Of a stretch of 64,000 bases of DNA, positions 36,650-47,688 are shown piece by piece. The DNA comes from Xanthobacteraceae bacterium 501b (GTDB lineage Bacteria > Pseudomonadota > Alphaproteobacteria > Rhizobiales > Xanthobacteraceae), in NCBI GenBank assembly GCA_000378025.1, contig KB899087.1:2604001-2668000 (forward strand). The letters run 5' to 3'. A model generated the notes under the pieces. The model made no database searches. It was given only the letters and a program-made list of their open reading frames with translations, and was not told where the DNA came from. Each line of letters starts with the position of its first letter. Position 1 is the first letter of the stretch. Position numbers and translations under genes: made by a program.

Positions 36650-36765
36650 CCCGTTGCGACGACCGCTTGAATCCGCCGAGTTGCCCCCCGGCCCCAGTTC
36701 CAAGGTCCGCGGGGCAATGAAGCAGATTCCGATCCCTAAAGGGGCACAGAAAAAGCTCTTTGGAT

Positions 36766-38295
36766 TCAGAGTTCGGCGATAGCGCTATCGGCCACCGGCG
36801 CCTTGGCGGCATGGTGGCCGTGCGCGCCCACCTCGTCGAGGCTGACGCCTGTCGTCTCGATACGGAACCACCAGGTGACGGCGGCACCGAGCAGCGACAT
36901 CGCCACAAGGCCATAGAGCAGCGCCTGCTGGCCGATGGAGGCAAGCATAATAGGGAAGCCGAAGGCGGTAAGCACGGCACCCATCTTGGCAAAGGCGGCC
37001 GCAAAGCCCGCGCCCTTGCCACGAATGGCGGTGGGGAACACTTCGCCGGCCAGCAGGTATGTCTGCGCGTTCGGGCCGAGATTGGTCATGAAGTTGAACA
37101 TCATGAACCCGATAAAGATGAGCGCCGTCCCCATCGCACCGTCGTAATAGGCGGAGAAGGAGGCGATCAACAGGCCAGCGGCGCAGCCAATGAAGCCGAG
37201 GATCTGCAGTGGGACGCGGCCCACACGGTCGGCGAGTGCCACCGCGAAGATGATGCCCACGATGAGCAGTACGTCGATCATGGCCGCGCCCTCGGCGGCG
37301 GCGATGTCGTTCTGTATGATCTCGGCGATGTTGCGGGCATTGTCACTGTCATGGCCGAGTGTCGCGGCGAGGATGGTGGGGGTGAAGATGCCGATGCCAT
37401 AGGTCGACAGGTCCTGCAGGAACCACGGCGCCGAGGCAAGAATGGTTGCGCGGCGGTTTCGGCGGGCGAAAAGCGCCGTCCAACCGCTGGCACCGGCCTC
37501 AGCCTTGTGGGGAGCCGAGAGCACCACCTTTTTCGGATAGGCCGGCTTGCGCTGCAGCAGGCGGGCGGTTTCGCGCTCGGCTTCGTGTTTCCGGCCACGG
37601 GCGAAAAGCCAGGGCGCGCTCTCTGTGACGAAGAAGCGGCCGGCAAGCACAACCATGGCTGGGATGATGGCTGCGGCATACATCCACCGCCACGCCGTGA
37701 CGTCGGCATCGAATGTGAGGACGACATAGCCGACACCCGTGCCGACTAGGGCACCCACCGCCTGGAAGGCGAACGCACCAAGCACGAGGCGGCCACGGGC
37801 ACTCGTGGGGATGCTCTCGGAAATGATGAGATGCGCCGTCGGGTAGTCACAACCGAGCGCAAGGCCGATGCCGAACAGGAAGACGACCAGCCAGGCGTAG
37901 CTGGGCGCCACGGACAACAGCATCAGGAAGATGATGAACAGTACCATCTCGACGATGAACATGAGCTTGCGGCCGAACTGATCGGCAAGGCCACCGAGCA
38001 GCAACGCGCCCACCAGGATGCCAGCAAGCGAGGCGGCACCGACAACCCCGTGCTCGACCGCGCCGAGGCCGAATTCGTTGGCGATCAACGGCATCGCCAC
38101 GCCGGTCATGAAGACGACAAGACCTTCGAAAAATTTACCGGCAGCCGCGAGGCCCCAGATGCGCCATTGCATCGCCGTCATCGGCGTCACCGGCACCGGC
38201 GTACCGTCCGGCCAGTTCGGCCGCTCGTCGATGTAGAATTGAACCGTCCTGCCAATGGCGGGCTCGTGACTCGCGTGGGGGAGGTGCTCGTGCAT
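36766..38295 (-). CDS. MFS transporter, sugar/organic acid porter type
   Basis: 509 residues with about 12 helices. It carries the loop 2-3 signature GGLADQFGRKLMF, the loop 4-5 motif GCDYPTAHLIISESIPTSARGR, and a second-half copy ALADRVGRVPLQ. The central loop is cytoplasmic and basic (ARGRKHEAERETARLLQR). The C-terminus is histidine/alanine-rich. The substrate is not evident. The start is the ATG at 38295 rather than the adjacent TTG. The divergent helicase gene lies 300 bases away. Confidence 0.85.
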   Translation of the reverse strand: MHEHLPHASHEPAIGRTVQFYIDERPNWPDGTPVPVTPMTAMQWRIWGLAAAGKFFEGLVVFMTGVAMPLIANEFGLGAVEHGVVGAASLAGILVGALLLGGLADQFGRKLMFIVEMVLFIIFLMLLSVAPSYAWLVVFLFGIGLALGCDYPTAHLIISESIPTSARGRLVLGAFAFQAVGALVGTGVGYVVLTFDADVTAWRWMYAAAIIPAMVVLAGRFFVTESAPWLFARGRKHEAERETARLLQRKPAYPKKVVLSAPHKAEAGASGWTALFARRNRRATILASAPWFLQDLSTYGIGIFTPTILAATLGHDSDNARNIAEIIQNDIAAAEGAAMIDVLLIVGIIFAVALADRVGRVPLQILGFIGCAAGLLIASFSAYYDGAMGTALIFIGFMMFNFMTNLGPNAQTYLLAGEVFPTAIRGKGAGFAAAFAKMGAVLTAFGFPIMLASIGQQALLYGLVAMSLLGAAVTWWFRIETTGVSLDEVGAHGHHAAKAPVADSAIAEL

Positions 38296-38595
38296 CAAGG
38301 ATCCTGCATCGTACGGCGGAGGTAAGATGCAACGTGATCACCTCGCGTGAAAGGCGCGTGACGATGCCCGCCTGCCAGGATCGCGCCATTTCAACCAAAA
38401 CTCGCCGCCGATCGTATGTCCGCAGACCCCCCTCCTGCCGAAAGCGACCGTCCCGCGCCCCGCGCAGGACACGGCGCGGGGATGCGCGGACGGTAGTGGC
38501 GTCGCGGCCCCGGCGCGATTAAGGAAGGGGCTACAGACATTTTTCCGATGGCTCCCCTCGACGCCTGACGAGACTGCGACATAGGCGGACCAGCC

Positions 38596-40704
<2,109 letters not shown>

Positions 40705-40750
40705 TGGCACGAGGGACGGAGATATACGCCATCGGCCGTTAGCCCGGCCC

Positions 40751-40786
40751 AAAAAAAACGGGACGCAGCGATGTCGCCGCGTCCCG
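40751..40786 (-). terminator. Rho-independent terminator of the ABC importer operon
   Basis: On the minus strand the stem CGGGACGC/GCGTCCCG with a 12-base loop is followed by eight T residues. It lies 59 bases after the stop of the last operon gene and 47 after the convergent helicase stop. Confidence 0.85.
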
Positions 40787-40844
40787 TGTTGCTGAGGTTG
40801 AGCCGACACCCGATGGCTTCACCGAGTGTCGGCTGAAAGTAAGC

Positions 40845-41549
40845 TCAGACCACTTTGACCGTAAGCGAGCCGACGCCGTCGACGCCGCCCTCCATGACAT
40901 CGCCCCGAACAATGGCGCCGACACCGGCCGGCGTGCCGGACATGATGACGTCACCCGGCTCAAGCTCGAACAGGCCGGAAAGGTAGGAGATCATCTCCGG
41001 CACCTTCCAGATCATCTGGTTGAGGTCGCCGACCTGACGCTGCGTGCCGTTGACGTTCAGCCACACCTTGCCAGCGGCGGGATGGCCGATGACCGAGGCC
41101 GGCACCAGCGCCGAGCAGGGGGCGGAATCCTCGAAGGCCTTGCCGATCTCCCAAGGGCGGCCAAGCTTCTTGGCCTCGCCCTGCAGGTCGCGGCGGGTCA
41201 TGTCGAGACCCACGCCATAGCCCCACACGTGATCGAGCGCGGATTCCACCGGGATGTTCACACCGCCCTTGCCGATCGCGACCAGCATTTCCAACTCGTA
41301 ATGCACGTCGCTGGACTTGTCGGGATAGGGGAAAGTGCCGTCAGTAATGACGTTATCGGGGTTCTTCTGGAAGAAGAACGGCGGCTCCTTGTCGGGATCA
41401 TGCCCCATCTCGATGGCGTGCTCGGCGTAGTTGCGCCCGACGCAGTAGATGCGGTGGATCGGGAACAGCTGGTCCGAGCCTTCGACGGGCAGCGTCGGAA
41501 TGCCAGGAGGCGTGATCACATAGACGGAAGTGTCGATAGGCGCGTTCAT
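40845..41549 (-). CDS. Fumarylacetoacetate hydrolase family protein, fumarylpyruvate-hydrolase-like
   Basis: 234 residues. The opening IYCVGRNYAEHAIEMG and EPPFFFQKNPDNVI, the metal-binding VHYELEMLVAIGKG and YGVGLDMTRRDLQ, and the end DVIMSGTPAGVGAIVRGD are standard for FAH enzymes, which cleave C-C bonds of diketo acids from aromatic ring breakdown with Mg. It closely resembles NagK-type fumarylpyruvate hydrolases from memory. The ATG overlaps the permease stop by one base, so hydrolase and importer are one operon and the imported compound is probably aromatic or related. Confidence 0.85.
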   Translation of the reverse strand: MNAPIDTSVYVITPPGIPTLPVEGSDQLFPIHRIYCVGRNYAEHAIEMGHDPDKEPPFFFQKNPDNVITDGTFPYPDKSSDVHYELEMLVAIGKGGVNIPVESALDHVWGYGVGLDMTRRDLQGEAKKLGRPWEIGKAFEDSAPCSALVPASVIGHPAAGKVWLNVNGTQRQVGDLNQMIWKVPEMISYLSGLFELEPGDVIMSGTPAGVGAIVRGDVMEGGVDGVGSLTVKVV

Positions 41550-42301
41550 CAGCGTACTCCTGCGTAGTAGTCGACGCGTTTCTCAATGCTCTCGATCAGG
41601 GCTGACAGCCCCATCGCGGCGGCGAAAAGGATGATGGTCAGGGCCCAGAAGTTCTCCATGTCGAAATTGCGCGAATAGAGCTCGAACAATTCGCCATAGC
41701 CGATGATCGCCACCAGAAGCTGGCCAATCACCACGCCCTTGACGCCGCGCACCACGCCCAGCCGGATGCCGGCGAGAATTTCGGGCAGCGCGGCAAAGAA
41801 GATGATCTTGCCGTAGAGCGTCCAGGGCGACGCACCATAGCTGCGCCCCATCTCGACGAGCGAGGGCGGCACTCCCTGAATGCCTGCCCGCGTGTCGAGC
41901 ACGATGATCCAGACGGCGAACAGGAAAACCGTGACCACCACGGTGGTCTCACCCATGCCGAACAGGATCATCAGCACCGGCACCAGCGCCGAGAGCGGCG
42001 CCGAGACAAAGATGTTCACCCAGATGCCGAGCAGGCTGTCGGCCGTGGTCGAGCGCCCCATCAGCACGCCGATGGCGATGCCGACGACGATGGCGAAGAA
42101 CATGCCGAGCAGGAAGCTGTTCAGCGTGGTGATCGCGGCCGACTGCCAGGTGGCGGTCTGCACCAGCGCCACGGCCGCGACAATCACGTCGGAGAGCGGC
42201 GGGATGAGGAACATGGCGCCGGAGCGCCCGACGAGTTCCCAGATGACGCACCACACGAGCAGCGACGCCATCATGGGCACGCGATAGCCAAACAAAGTCA
42301 T
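41549..42301 (-). CDS. ABC transporter permease, taurine/nitrate type (second permease)
   Basis: 250 residues with about six helices and the ATPase-contact loop EMGRSYGASPWTLYGKIIFFAALPEILAGIRLGVVRG (EAA motif region), as in SsuC/TauC-type permeases. It is fourth of five operon genes; together with the permease at 43122 it would make a heterodimeric channel. Confidence 0.87.
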   Translation of the reverse strand: MTLFGYRVPMMASLLVWCVIWELVGRSGAMFLIPPLSDVIVAAVALVQTATWQSAAITTLNSFLLGMFFAIVVGIAIGVLMGRSTTADSLLGIWVNIFVSAPLSALVPVLMILFGMGETTVVVTVFLFAVWIIVLDTRAGIQGVPPSLVEMGRSYGASPWTLYGKIIFFAALPEILAGIRLGVVRGVKGVVIGQLLVAIIGYGELFELYSRNFDMENFWALTIILFAAAMGLSALIESIEKRVDYYAGVR

Positions 42302-42312
42302 CGCACCCTCCC

Positions 42313-43119
42313 CTAGTCGACGTAGCGCTTGAGGCCCTGCCAGATTTCCTCGACCGTATCGAGGTAGCCCTGGTCACGGCGAATGGCGTCCGGCGAGGCC
42401 GTGCGGTCGATCTCCGGCTCGATGATCTGGGCGATCCGGCCGGGCCGGCGCGAGAGGATGACGATACGGTCGGAGCAATAGACCGCTTCCTCGATCGAGT
42501 GGGTGACGAAGATGAAGGTCTTCTTCTCCTTCTCGACCAGTTCGAGCAGATCTTCCTGGAACTTGCGCCGGTTCTGCTCGTCCACCGCCGAGAACGGCTC
42601 GTCGAGCAGGAGCACATCGGCATTCACCGCGAAGGCGCGGGCGAGGCCGACGCGCTGACGCATGCCGCCTGAAAGTTCGTGCGGGTACTTGCTCTCGAAG
42701 CCGGACAGGCCGACCTCGGCAATGTACTTCCGGGCGATCGACTGGCGCTCGTCCTTACCCATGCCCTTGAGTTCAAGGCCAAAGGCGACATTGCGCATGA
42801 CCGTCGCCCACGGCATCAGCGCGAAGTCCTGGAACACGAAGGCGCGTTCAGGACCGGGGCCGGTAACGGTCTGGCCGTTGACCCGGATCTCGCCCGAGGT
42901 AGCGGGGATCAGACCAGCGATGATCTTTAGAAGCGTGGTCTTGCCGCAGCCCGACGGGCCGAGCAGCGTGGTCAGCTTGCCGGCGGGGAAGTCAAGATCG
43001 ATGCCGCGCAGGGCCTCGACCTCATTATACATCTTGCACACGCCGCGCACTTCGACCGCGACATCCGAGCCGGCGGGGACGGCGGCGGCAGTGGCCGCCT
43101 GAGCGGTAATGTTCCGCAT
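42313..43119 (-). CDS. ABC transporter ATP-binding protein, nitrate/sulfonate type
   Basis: 268 residues. Walker A LLGPSGCGKTTLLK, Q-loop VFQDFALMPW, signature LSGGMRQRVGLARAF, Walker B VLLLDEPFSAVDE and the H-loop IFVTHSIEEAV are all intact. It powers the importer encoded around it, with permeases on both sides (2- and 11-base gaps). Confidence 0.9.
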   Translation of the reverse strand: MRNITAQAATAAAVPAGSDVAVEVRGVCKMYNEVEALRGIDLDFPAGKLTTLLGPSGCGKTTLLKIIAGLIPATSGEIRVNGQTVTGPGPERAFVFQDFALMPWATVMRNVAFGLELKGMGKDERQSIARKYIAEVGLSGFESKYPHELSGGMRQRVGLARAFAVNADVLLLDEPFSAVDEQNRRKFQEDLLELVEKEKKTFIFVTHSIEEAVYCSDRIVILSRRPGRIAQIIEPEIDRTASPDAIRRDQGYLDTVEEIWQGLKRYVD

Positions 43120-43121
43120 GA

Positions 43122-43952
43122 TCAGGACTTTCTCTTCTCGGGACGCAGCACGCGAAGCTCGAAAGCCTCAAGCGCGGCCAGCGTCAGGGTGGACACGAGG
43201 ATGATGGAGACGACGGCCGCATACATCTCGGCATAATTCGCCACCGAGCGATGATAGGTGATGAGGTCACCGATGCCGGTCGGAGTAATCAGCAGTTCCG
43301 CCAGGATCACGCCGATGAAGCCGGCGGCGAGGCCGAGGCGAAGGCCGGCGAAAATCACCGGGCTCGCATCGGGAATGATGATCTTGGTGATGCGCTGCCA
43401 GAGATTTCCCTGGAACGAGTAGCACATGGCCACCAGCGAGGGATTGGCGTTGCGAACCGCCTTGTAGCCGTTGAGCACGATCACCGGCAAAGCGAGCATG
43501 ATCACCGCCAGCGTCTTCGACAGCAGGCCGATGCCATACACAAAGGTGATGAGCGGAATCAGCGCCGCCATCGGCGCCGCCTGAAGCACGATGAACACCG
43601 GCGCCACAAGCCATTCGGCGAAGCGCGACAGGCCCATGACGATGCCAAGGCCGATGCCAATGACGGCGGAAATAGCGATGCCGATCACCAGCGGCTGCAG
43701 CGTCTCGGCATAGGCCGCAACGAAGGAACCATCGAGGGTCATCGTCACGAAGGCGCGCAGCGTCTCCAGGAAGGTCGGGAAGGCGAAGCTGATCGGGATA
43801 CGACCGGCAATCTCCCAGACGAGGAAGAAGAGGCCAATGGACGCCAGGCGCCAAAGGGCCGTGCGGTGCTCCGAGAGCTTCCTCCAAAAGAAGGAAGCCT
43901 CAGAGGTGGGAACGGCTCGCGAGGAGCCGTTCGCCTGTACCGGAAAACTCAT
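43122..43952 (-). CDS. ABC transporter permease, taurine/nitrate type (first permease)
   Basis: 276 residues, about six helices, with the EAA-type loop AMCYSFQGNLWQRITKIIIPDASPVIFAGLRLGLAAG. The N-terminal 30 residues are polar. It follows the substrate-binding protein gene by ten bases and precedes the ATPase gene by two. Confidence 0.87.
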   Translation of the reverse strand: MSFPVQANGSSRAVPTSEASFFWRKLSEHRTALWRLASIGLFFLVWEIAGRIPISFAFPTFLETLRAFVTMTLDGSFVAAYAETLQPLVIGIAISAVIGIGLGIVMGLSRFAEWLVAPVFIVLQAAPMAALIPLITFVYGIGLLSKTLAVIMLALPVIVLNGYKAVRNANPSLVAMCYSFQGNLWQRITKIIIPDASPVIFAGLRLGLAAGFIGVILAELLITPTGIGDLITYHRSVANYAEMYAAVVSIILVSTLTLAALEAFELRVLRPEKRKS

Positions 43953-43962
43953 CCAACCGGCC

Positions 43963-44967
43963 TCAGTTCGTGCCGACCTTGCCGAGCGCGCGATTCAGCG
44001 GCTCGAGGGCCCAGAAATCCTCGACCTTCAGGCTCGCCGGCTCGCCCTGAAGCTGACCGGAGAGGGTGTAGAAGGCGAAGTCGTCCTTCGCCGCCGCCTC
44101 GCCGCCACCATTGAGCGGGAACGCCTTGCCCTTAGCGAGCTCGGTGAAATAGGGGGTGATTTCTGCCACCTGATCGGCCGGCAGGTCAGGCAGCAGCTTG
44201 TACTTGGTCCGCCACTCCGCGACGATCGCCGGGTTCTTGGTCACTTCGCGCCAAGTGGTGATGACCGATTCGACGATGACGTCGACGTCGCCGGGATTTT
44301 TGTCCAGGAAGTCCTGACGGGCGAACAACGCCTCATCCGTGGCGTTGATGCCATCAAGCGGCAGGATGATGAACTTGCCGGGGGCCTTTTCCTGCAGCAG
44401 TCGGCGGCCTGCCGAATCGACGATGGTCGCCTTCACATTGCCCTGCAGCAGCGCGCCGGTACGCACTTCCGAACCCGGGATGTAGCTGATCTTGGAGAAC
44501 TTGATACCCTGCTTCTCTTCCATCAGCTTCATGATGGCTTCGGTGCCCGAACCGCGCGAGTGGACCGCGATTTCCTGGCCGTTCAGATCCTTCCAGGTCT
44601 TGTAGAACTCGGCGTTGACCGCCGGATAGAAGCGCAGCGTCGAAAGCTGCAGGAAGATGCGGACCGGCACCTTCACCTTCTGCATCAGCGCGTAAGGTCC
44701 GCCGACGCCAATATCCGCCTGCCCGCTCACCACCGCCTGCGCAGCGATATCCTCGGACTTCAGATAGGTCATCTCGATGTCGACGCCCCGCTGCTTGGCC
44801 AGCTCGAAAGCGGCCAGCAGGTGGAGATTTTCGACCGAGGCGATATCGCCATAGGCGACGCGGACCTTGGCTTCGGCCTGCGGCACCGCCACCAGGGCCA
44901 GCCCGATGCCAGCAGCAACCGCCAACCCGGACAGGCCGCACAGCTTCTTCGTCAGTTCCTTGAGCAT
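43963..44967 (-). CDS. Periplasmic substrate-binding protein of the ABC importer
   Basis: 334 residues of the NMT1/SsuA-like family. The signal peptide runs LSGLAVAAGIGLALV with cleavage near QAEAK. The binding domain has IASVENLHLLAAFELAKQRG, SGQADIGVGGPYALMQ and VHSRGSGTEAIMKLM. It captures the ligand for the permeases and is first of the operon. The ligand is not identifiable; the FAH gene at the end hints at an aromatic acid. Confidence 0.87.
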   Translation of the reverse strand: MLKELTKKLCGLSGLAVAAGIGLALVAVPQAEAKVRVAYGDIASVENLHLLAAFELAKQRGVDIEMTYLKSEDIAAQAVVSGQADIGVGGPYALMQKVKVPVRIFLQLSTLRFYPAVNAEFYKTWKDLNGQEIAVHSRGSGTEAIMKLMEEKQGIKFSKISYIPGSEVRTGALLQGNVKATIVDSAGRRLLQEKAPGKFIILPLDGINATDEALFARQDFLDKNPGDVDVIVESVITTWREVTKNPAIVAEWRTKYKLLPDLPADQVAEITPYFTELAKGKAFPLNGGGEAAAKDDFAFYTLSGQLQGEPASLKVEDFWALEPLNRALGKVGTN

Positions 44968-45025
44968 TTTCAGTCTCCCATGAGAGCCGAGCGGTTCAAC
45001 CCGCCACTTATCCTAACCCGCGAGG

Positions 45026-45138
45026 TTGGATACCAATTTTGTTTTGGTTTATATTGGCTGCCATGGGCGGTCAAGATCGGATTGGCTTGACCGCAGGATT
45101 TGATGCCGTCATAGAATAAACCAATTCGCACTTTGGTT
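45026..45138. promoter_or_regulatory. Operator region between the importer operon and its GntR regulator
   Basis: The 183-base divergent intergenic region has several TTGG/CCAA arms: TTGGATACCAA at 45026-45036 (perfect arms, 3-base centre), TTGGTT at 45044-45049, and AACCAA-N8-TTGGTT at 45119-45138. FadR-type GntR proteins bind such short inverted repeats, so autoregulation and control of the importer are likely. Confidence 0.5.
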
Positions 45139-45150
45139 GATCCGGACACC

Positions 45151-45840
45151 ATGCTTAATTCTTCCGCCGACTCCCATCTGGAAAAGGGCATCGTCACGCA
45201 ATTGCGTGGCTATCTCGCCCAAATCGATCTTGCCGACGATGGCCGCCTGCCGCCGGAGAGGGAATTGTCGGCGGCGCTTGGCGTGTCACGCACGGAACTG
45301 CGCAAGGCCTTGGACGTGCTCGAAGCCGAGGGCCAGCTCTGGCGCCATGTCGGCAAGGGCACCTTCATGGGGAGCCGTCCGCTGGACACCTTCGCCGACA
45401 TCGCGGCACTGGCCCGCCGGAGCAATCCGGCCGAGGTGATGCGGGCGCGCATCGTGATGGAACCTGAGATCTGCCGCGCCGCAGCCTTCACCGCGACGCC
45501 GGAAGACATCGCCGAAATGCGGATGTGCCTGACGCGCTCACGTCAGGCCGAGACCTGGCGCCAATATGAGGCTTGGGACACGCGCCTGCACCGGACCATT
45601 GCCGAGGCCTCGCAGAACACACTGTTGCTTGGCCTTTTCGACACGCTGAATGCGGTGCGCCGGGCCGTGACCTGGGGCCGGCTGCGCACCGAACCGGTGA
45701 AGCCGCTGCCAGACCATCACAGCTTCGCCGAGCACGAAGCGATCGTCGACGCTATCGAGCATCGCGACATCGCCGCCGCGGCCGCCGGCATGCGCGCCCA
45801 TCTGCAGACGGTCGAGCGCAAGCTGCTCGACCGTCAGTAA
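45151..45840 (+). CDS. GntR/FadR-family transcriptional regulator
   Basis: 229 residues. The N-terminal winged helix has GRLPPERELSAALGVSRTELRKALDVLE and the wing HVGKGTFMG. The C-terminal helical FCD domain has metal-ligand positions in the AWDTRLHRTIAEAS and HHSFAEHEAIVDAIEHRD segments. It diverges from the ABC importer operon and presumably senses the imported compound or a breakdown product. ATG 45151 is chosen over the upstream in-frame TTG at 45133. Confidence 0.85.
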   Translation: MLNSSADSHLEKGIVTQLRGYLAQIDLADDGRLPPERELSAALGVSRTELRKALDVLEAEGQLWRHVGKGTFMGSRPLDTFADIAALARRSNPAEVMRARIVMEPEICRAAAFTATPEDIAEMRMCLTRSRQAETWRQYEAWDTRLHRTIAEASQNTLLLGLFDTLNAVRRAVTWGRLRTEPVKPLPDHHSFAEHEAIVDAIEHRDIAAAAAGMRAHLQTVERKLLDRQ

Positions 45841-46007
45841 GGCTCAGCTTCCGCGCCGACGAGCGGGCTTGAGAAAGCGGCGGCTTCGGTCTTGGATGGC
45901 TTTCTGGAACGCCGAGCGGATTCGCCTCGCGGGCGCTCCCCTATGGAGGCACCGCACCCAGTGGACCCTAGCCCATCGCCGACCTGCCCGGTGCGAGTTG
46001 TGCCCGT

Positions 46008-46514
46008 ATGGGTCATCGTGACGTGAGCGCCGCCCGGCGCTCGCCCTCGCTCGCCGCCCGCTGGCGCCGCCTTGCCTGGCGCGACCGCGTGCTGTTGGGC
46101 GAGGCGCTGTTGACGGTGGGATTCGCCCGGTTGGCGATCATACTGCTACCGTTCCGCCAGGTGGCCCGCATTTCCGCCGCCCGACCGACACGCCCGCCGC
46201 CGCTGGATACACGGGAGCAAATCACACGGGCGCGCTGGGCGATCCGCGCGGTGGCACGCCGCATGCCGTTCCGCGCCATGTGCCTCGAACAGGGGCTGTC
46301 GGCGCGGGTGATCCTGCACAGGCGCGGTGTGCCGACCACGCTGTATTATGGTGTGATGAAAAATCCGGAGGGCCAGTTGATGGCCCATTTGTGGGTGCGC
46401 TCAGATACGATCGATGTGATCGGTACCGAGGAACTGGAGCGGTTCACCCTGCTCGCCACTTTTCCCCCGCTCGACAAGGCGGATACCGCCCTAGGCACCG
46501 GTGGGGCGCGCTGA
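46008..46514 (+). CDS. Lasso peptide biosynthesis B2-type cysteine protease homologue, orphan
   Basis: 168 residues. An N-terminal helical part (LLGEALLTVGFARLAIILLPF) is followed by a transglutaminase-like core: the cysteine in FRAMCLEQGLSARVILHRRG, then YYGVMKNPEGQLMAHLWVRSD with the histidine, and a possible acidic partner in the DTIDVIGTEEL segment. B2 proteins remove the leader of lasso precursors. I find no B1 (PqqD-like), cyclase (asparagine-synthase-like) or precursor gene nearby. The ABC-2 exporter next door is convergent (19-base gap). Confidence 0.7.
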   Translation: MGHRDVSAARRSPSLAARWRRLAWRDRVLLGEALLTVGFARLAIILLPFRQVARISAARPTRPPPLDTREQITRARWAIRAVARRMPFRAMCLEQGLSARVILHRRGVPTTLYYGVMKNPEGQLMAHLWVRSDTIDVIGTEELERFTLLATFPPLDKADTALGTGGAR

Positions 46515-46533
46515 CCCATTGGCTGCCGCGGGG

Positions 46534-47688
46534 TTAGTCGAGGGTCTGCCGGAAGCGCTTCACCGCGATGACCATGGCAACGAGCATGATCACGCTGAGG
46601 CCAATGATGTTCTGCGCCAGATCGGCCGAGGTCGCTCCTTTCAACAGGATGCCGCGCACCATGCGGAGATAATGGGTCAGCGGCAGCGTCTCGGCGATCC
46701 ACTGCGCCCAGGTCGGCATGCCGGCGAAGGGAAACATGAAGCCCGACAGCAGGATATTCGGCAGGAAGTACATGAAGGTCATCTGCACCGCCTGCAGCTG
46801 GTTCTGTGCCAGGGTGGAGAATGTGTAGCCGATCGAGAGGTTGGTGAGGATGAACAGGCCGGTCAGGACGGTGAGGAGCGCCAGATTGCCGACCACGGGA
46901 ACATCGAAGAGCAGCACGGCCGCACCAAGGATCATTGCCGCCTGCATCGCCCCGACCATGACATAGGGCGCGATCTTGCCCACCATGATCTCCGCCGGAC
47001 GGATGGGCATGGCCAGTAGCGTCTCCATCGTCCCGCGCTCGATCTCCCGCGTCACCGACAAGGCGGTGAAGATGAGCATGGTCATGGTGAGGATGGTGCC
47101 GAGCAGGCCCGGCACGATGTTCAGCTGGGTGACGGCGGCCGGGTTGTAGCGCGGATGGGTGCGGAATTCGAAGGGCGGCGGCGCCTGTTCCAGCCCGCTG
47201 CCCTCAGGCGCATCGTCCACATTGAAGCGCTCGCGCCGCACTGAGGTCTCCACCAGCCGCCCCAATGCCGCCAGCGCGCTGGTCGAGGCCACGGGATCTG
47301 TGGCGTCTGCCGAGACGAGCAGGGACGGGCTCTCCCCGCGCCGCACGGCGCGCTCGAAGCCGGCAGGGATTTCCACCACGAACAGCACCTGCCCCGAGCG
47401 CAGCAGATGCTCGGCCTCGGCCTCGTTCACCGGGTGATGCGTGATGGAGAAGTACTTAGTGTTCTCGATGGCGGCGAGGATGGAGCGGGTCAGCGACGAC
47501 TGGTCATAGGCCAGCACGGCGGTCGGCAGGTGCCGCGGCGTCGTGTTGATGGCGTAGCCGAAGAGGATCAGCTGGAGCAGCGGGATCGATACCATCGCCG
47601 CGAAGGAGACGCGGTCCCGCATCAGCTGGATGAATTCCTTGCGTATCATCGCGCCGATACGGCGCAGGGAGCCTGCAACCCCGTTCAC
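46534..47688 (-). CDS. ABC-2 type transporter permease
   Basis: 384 residues. Topology: an N-terminal helix (VSFAAMVSIPLLQLILFGYAI), a large periplasmic domain (residues about 45-180), then five helices including a VTREIERGTMETLLAMPI loop typical of drug/lipid ABC-2 exporters. The start overlaps the ATPase stop by four bases. One permease only is present, so it should act as a homodimer with the ATPase and the HlyD-like adaptor. Confidence 0.87.
   Translation of the reverse strand: MNGVAGSLRRIGAMIRKEFIQLMRDRVSFAAMVSIPLLQLILFGYAINTTPRHLPTAVLAYDQSSLTRSILAAIENTKYFSITHHPVNEAEAEHLLRSGQVLFVVEIPAGFERAVRRGESPSLLVSADATDPVASTSALAALGRLVETSVRRERFNVDDAPEGSGLEQAPPPFEFRTHPRYNPAAVTQLNIVPGLLGTILTMTMLIFTALSVTREIERGTMETLLAMPIRPAEIMVGKIAPYVMVGAMQAAMILGAAVLLFDVPVVGNLALLTVLTGLFILTNLSIGYTFSTLAQNQLQAVQMTFMYFLPNILLSGFMFPFAGMPTWAQWIAETLPLTHYLRMVRGILLKGATSADLAQNIIGLSVIMLVAMVIAVKRFRQTLD

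Noticed and set aside
45943..46026. 27-codon frame overlapping the B2-like gene start, considered as a lasso precursor
   Set aside because: No ribosome site, no leader-like region and no Gly/Cys plus Asp/Glu spacing for a lasso core.
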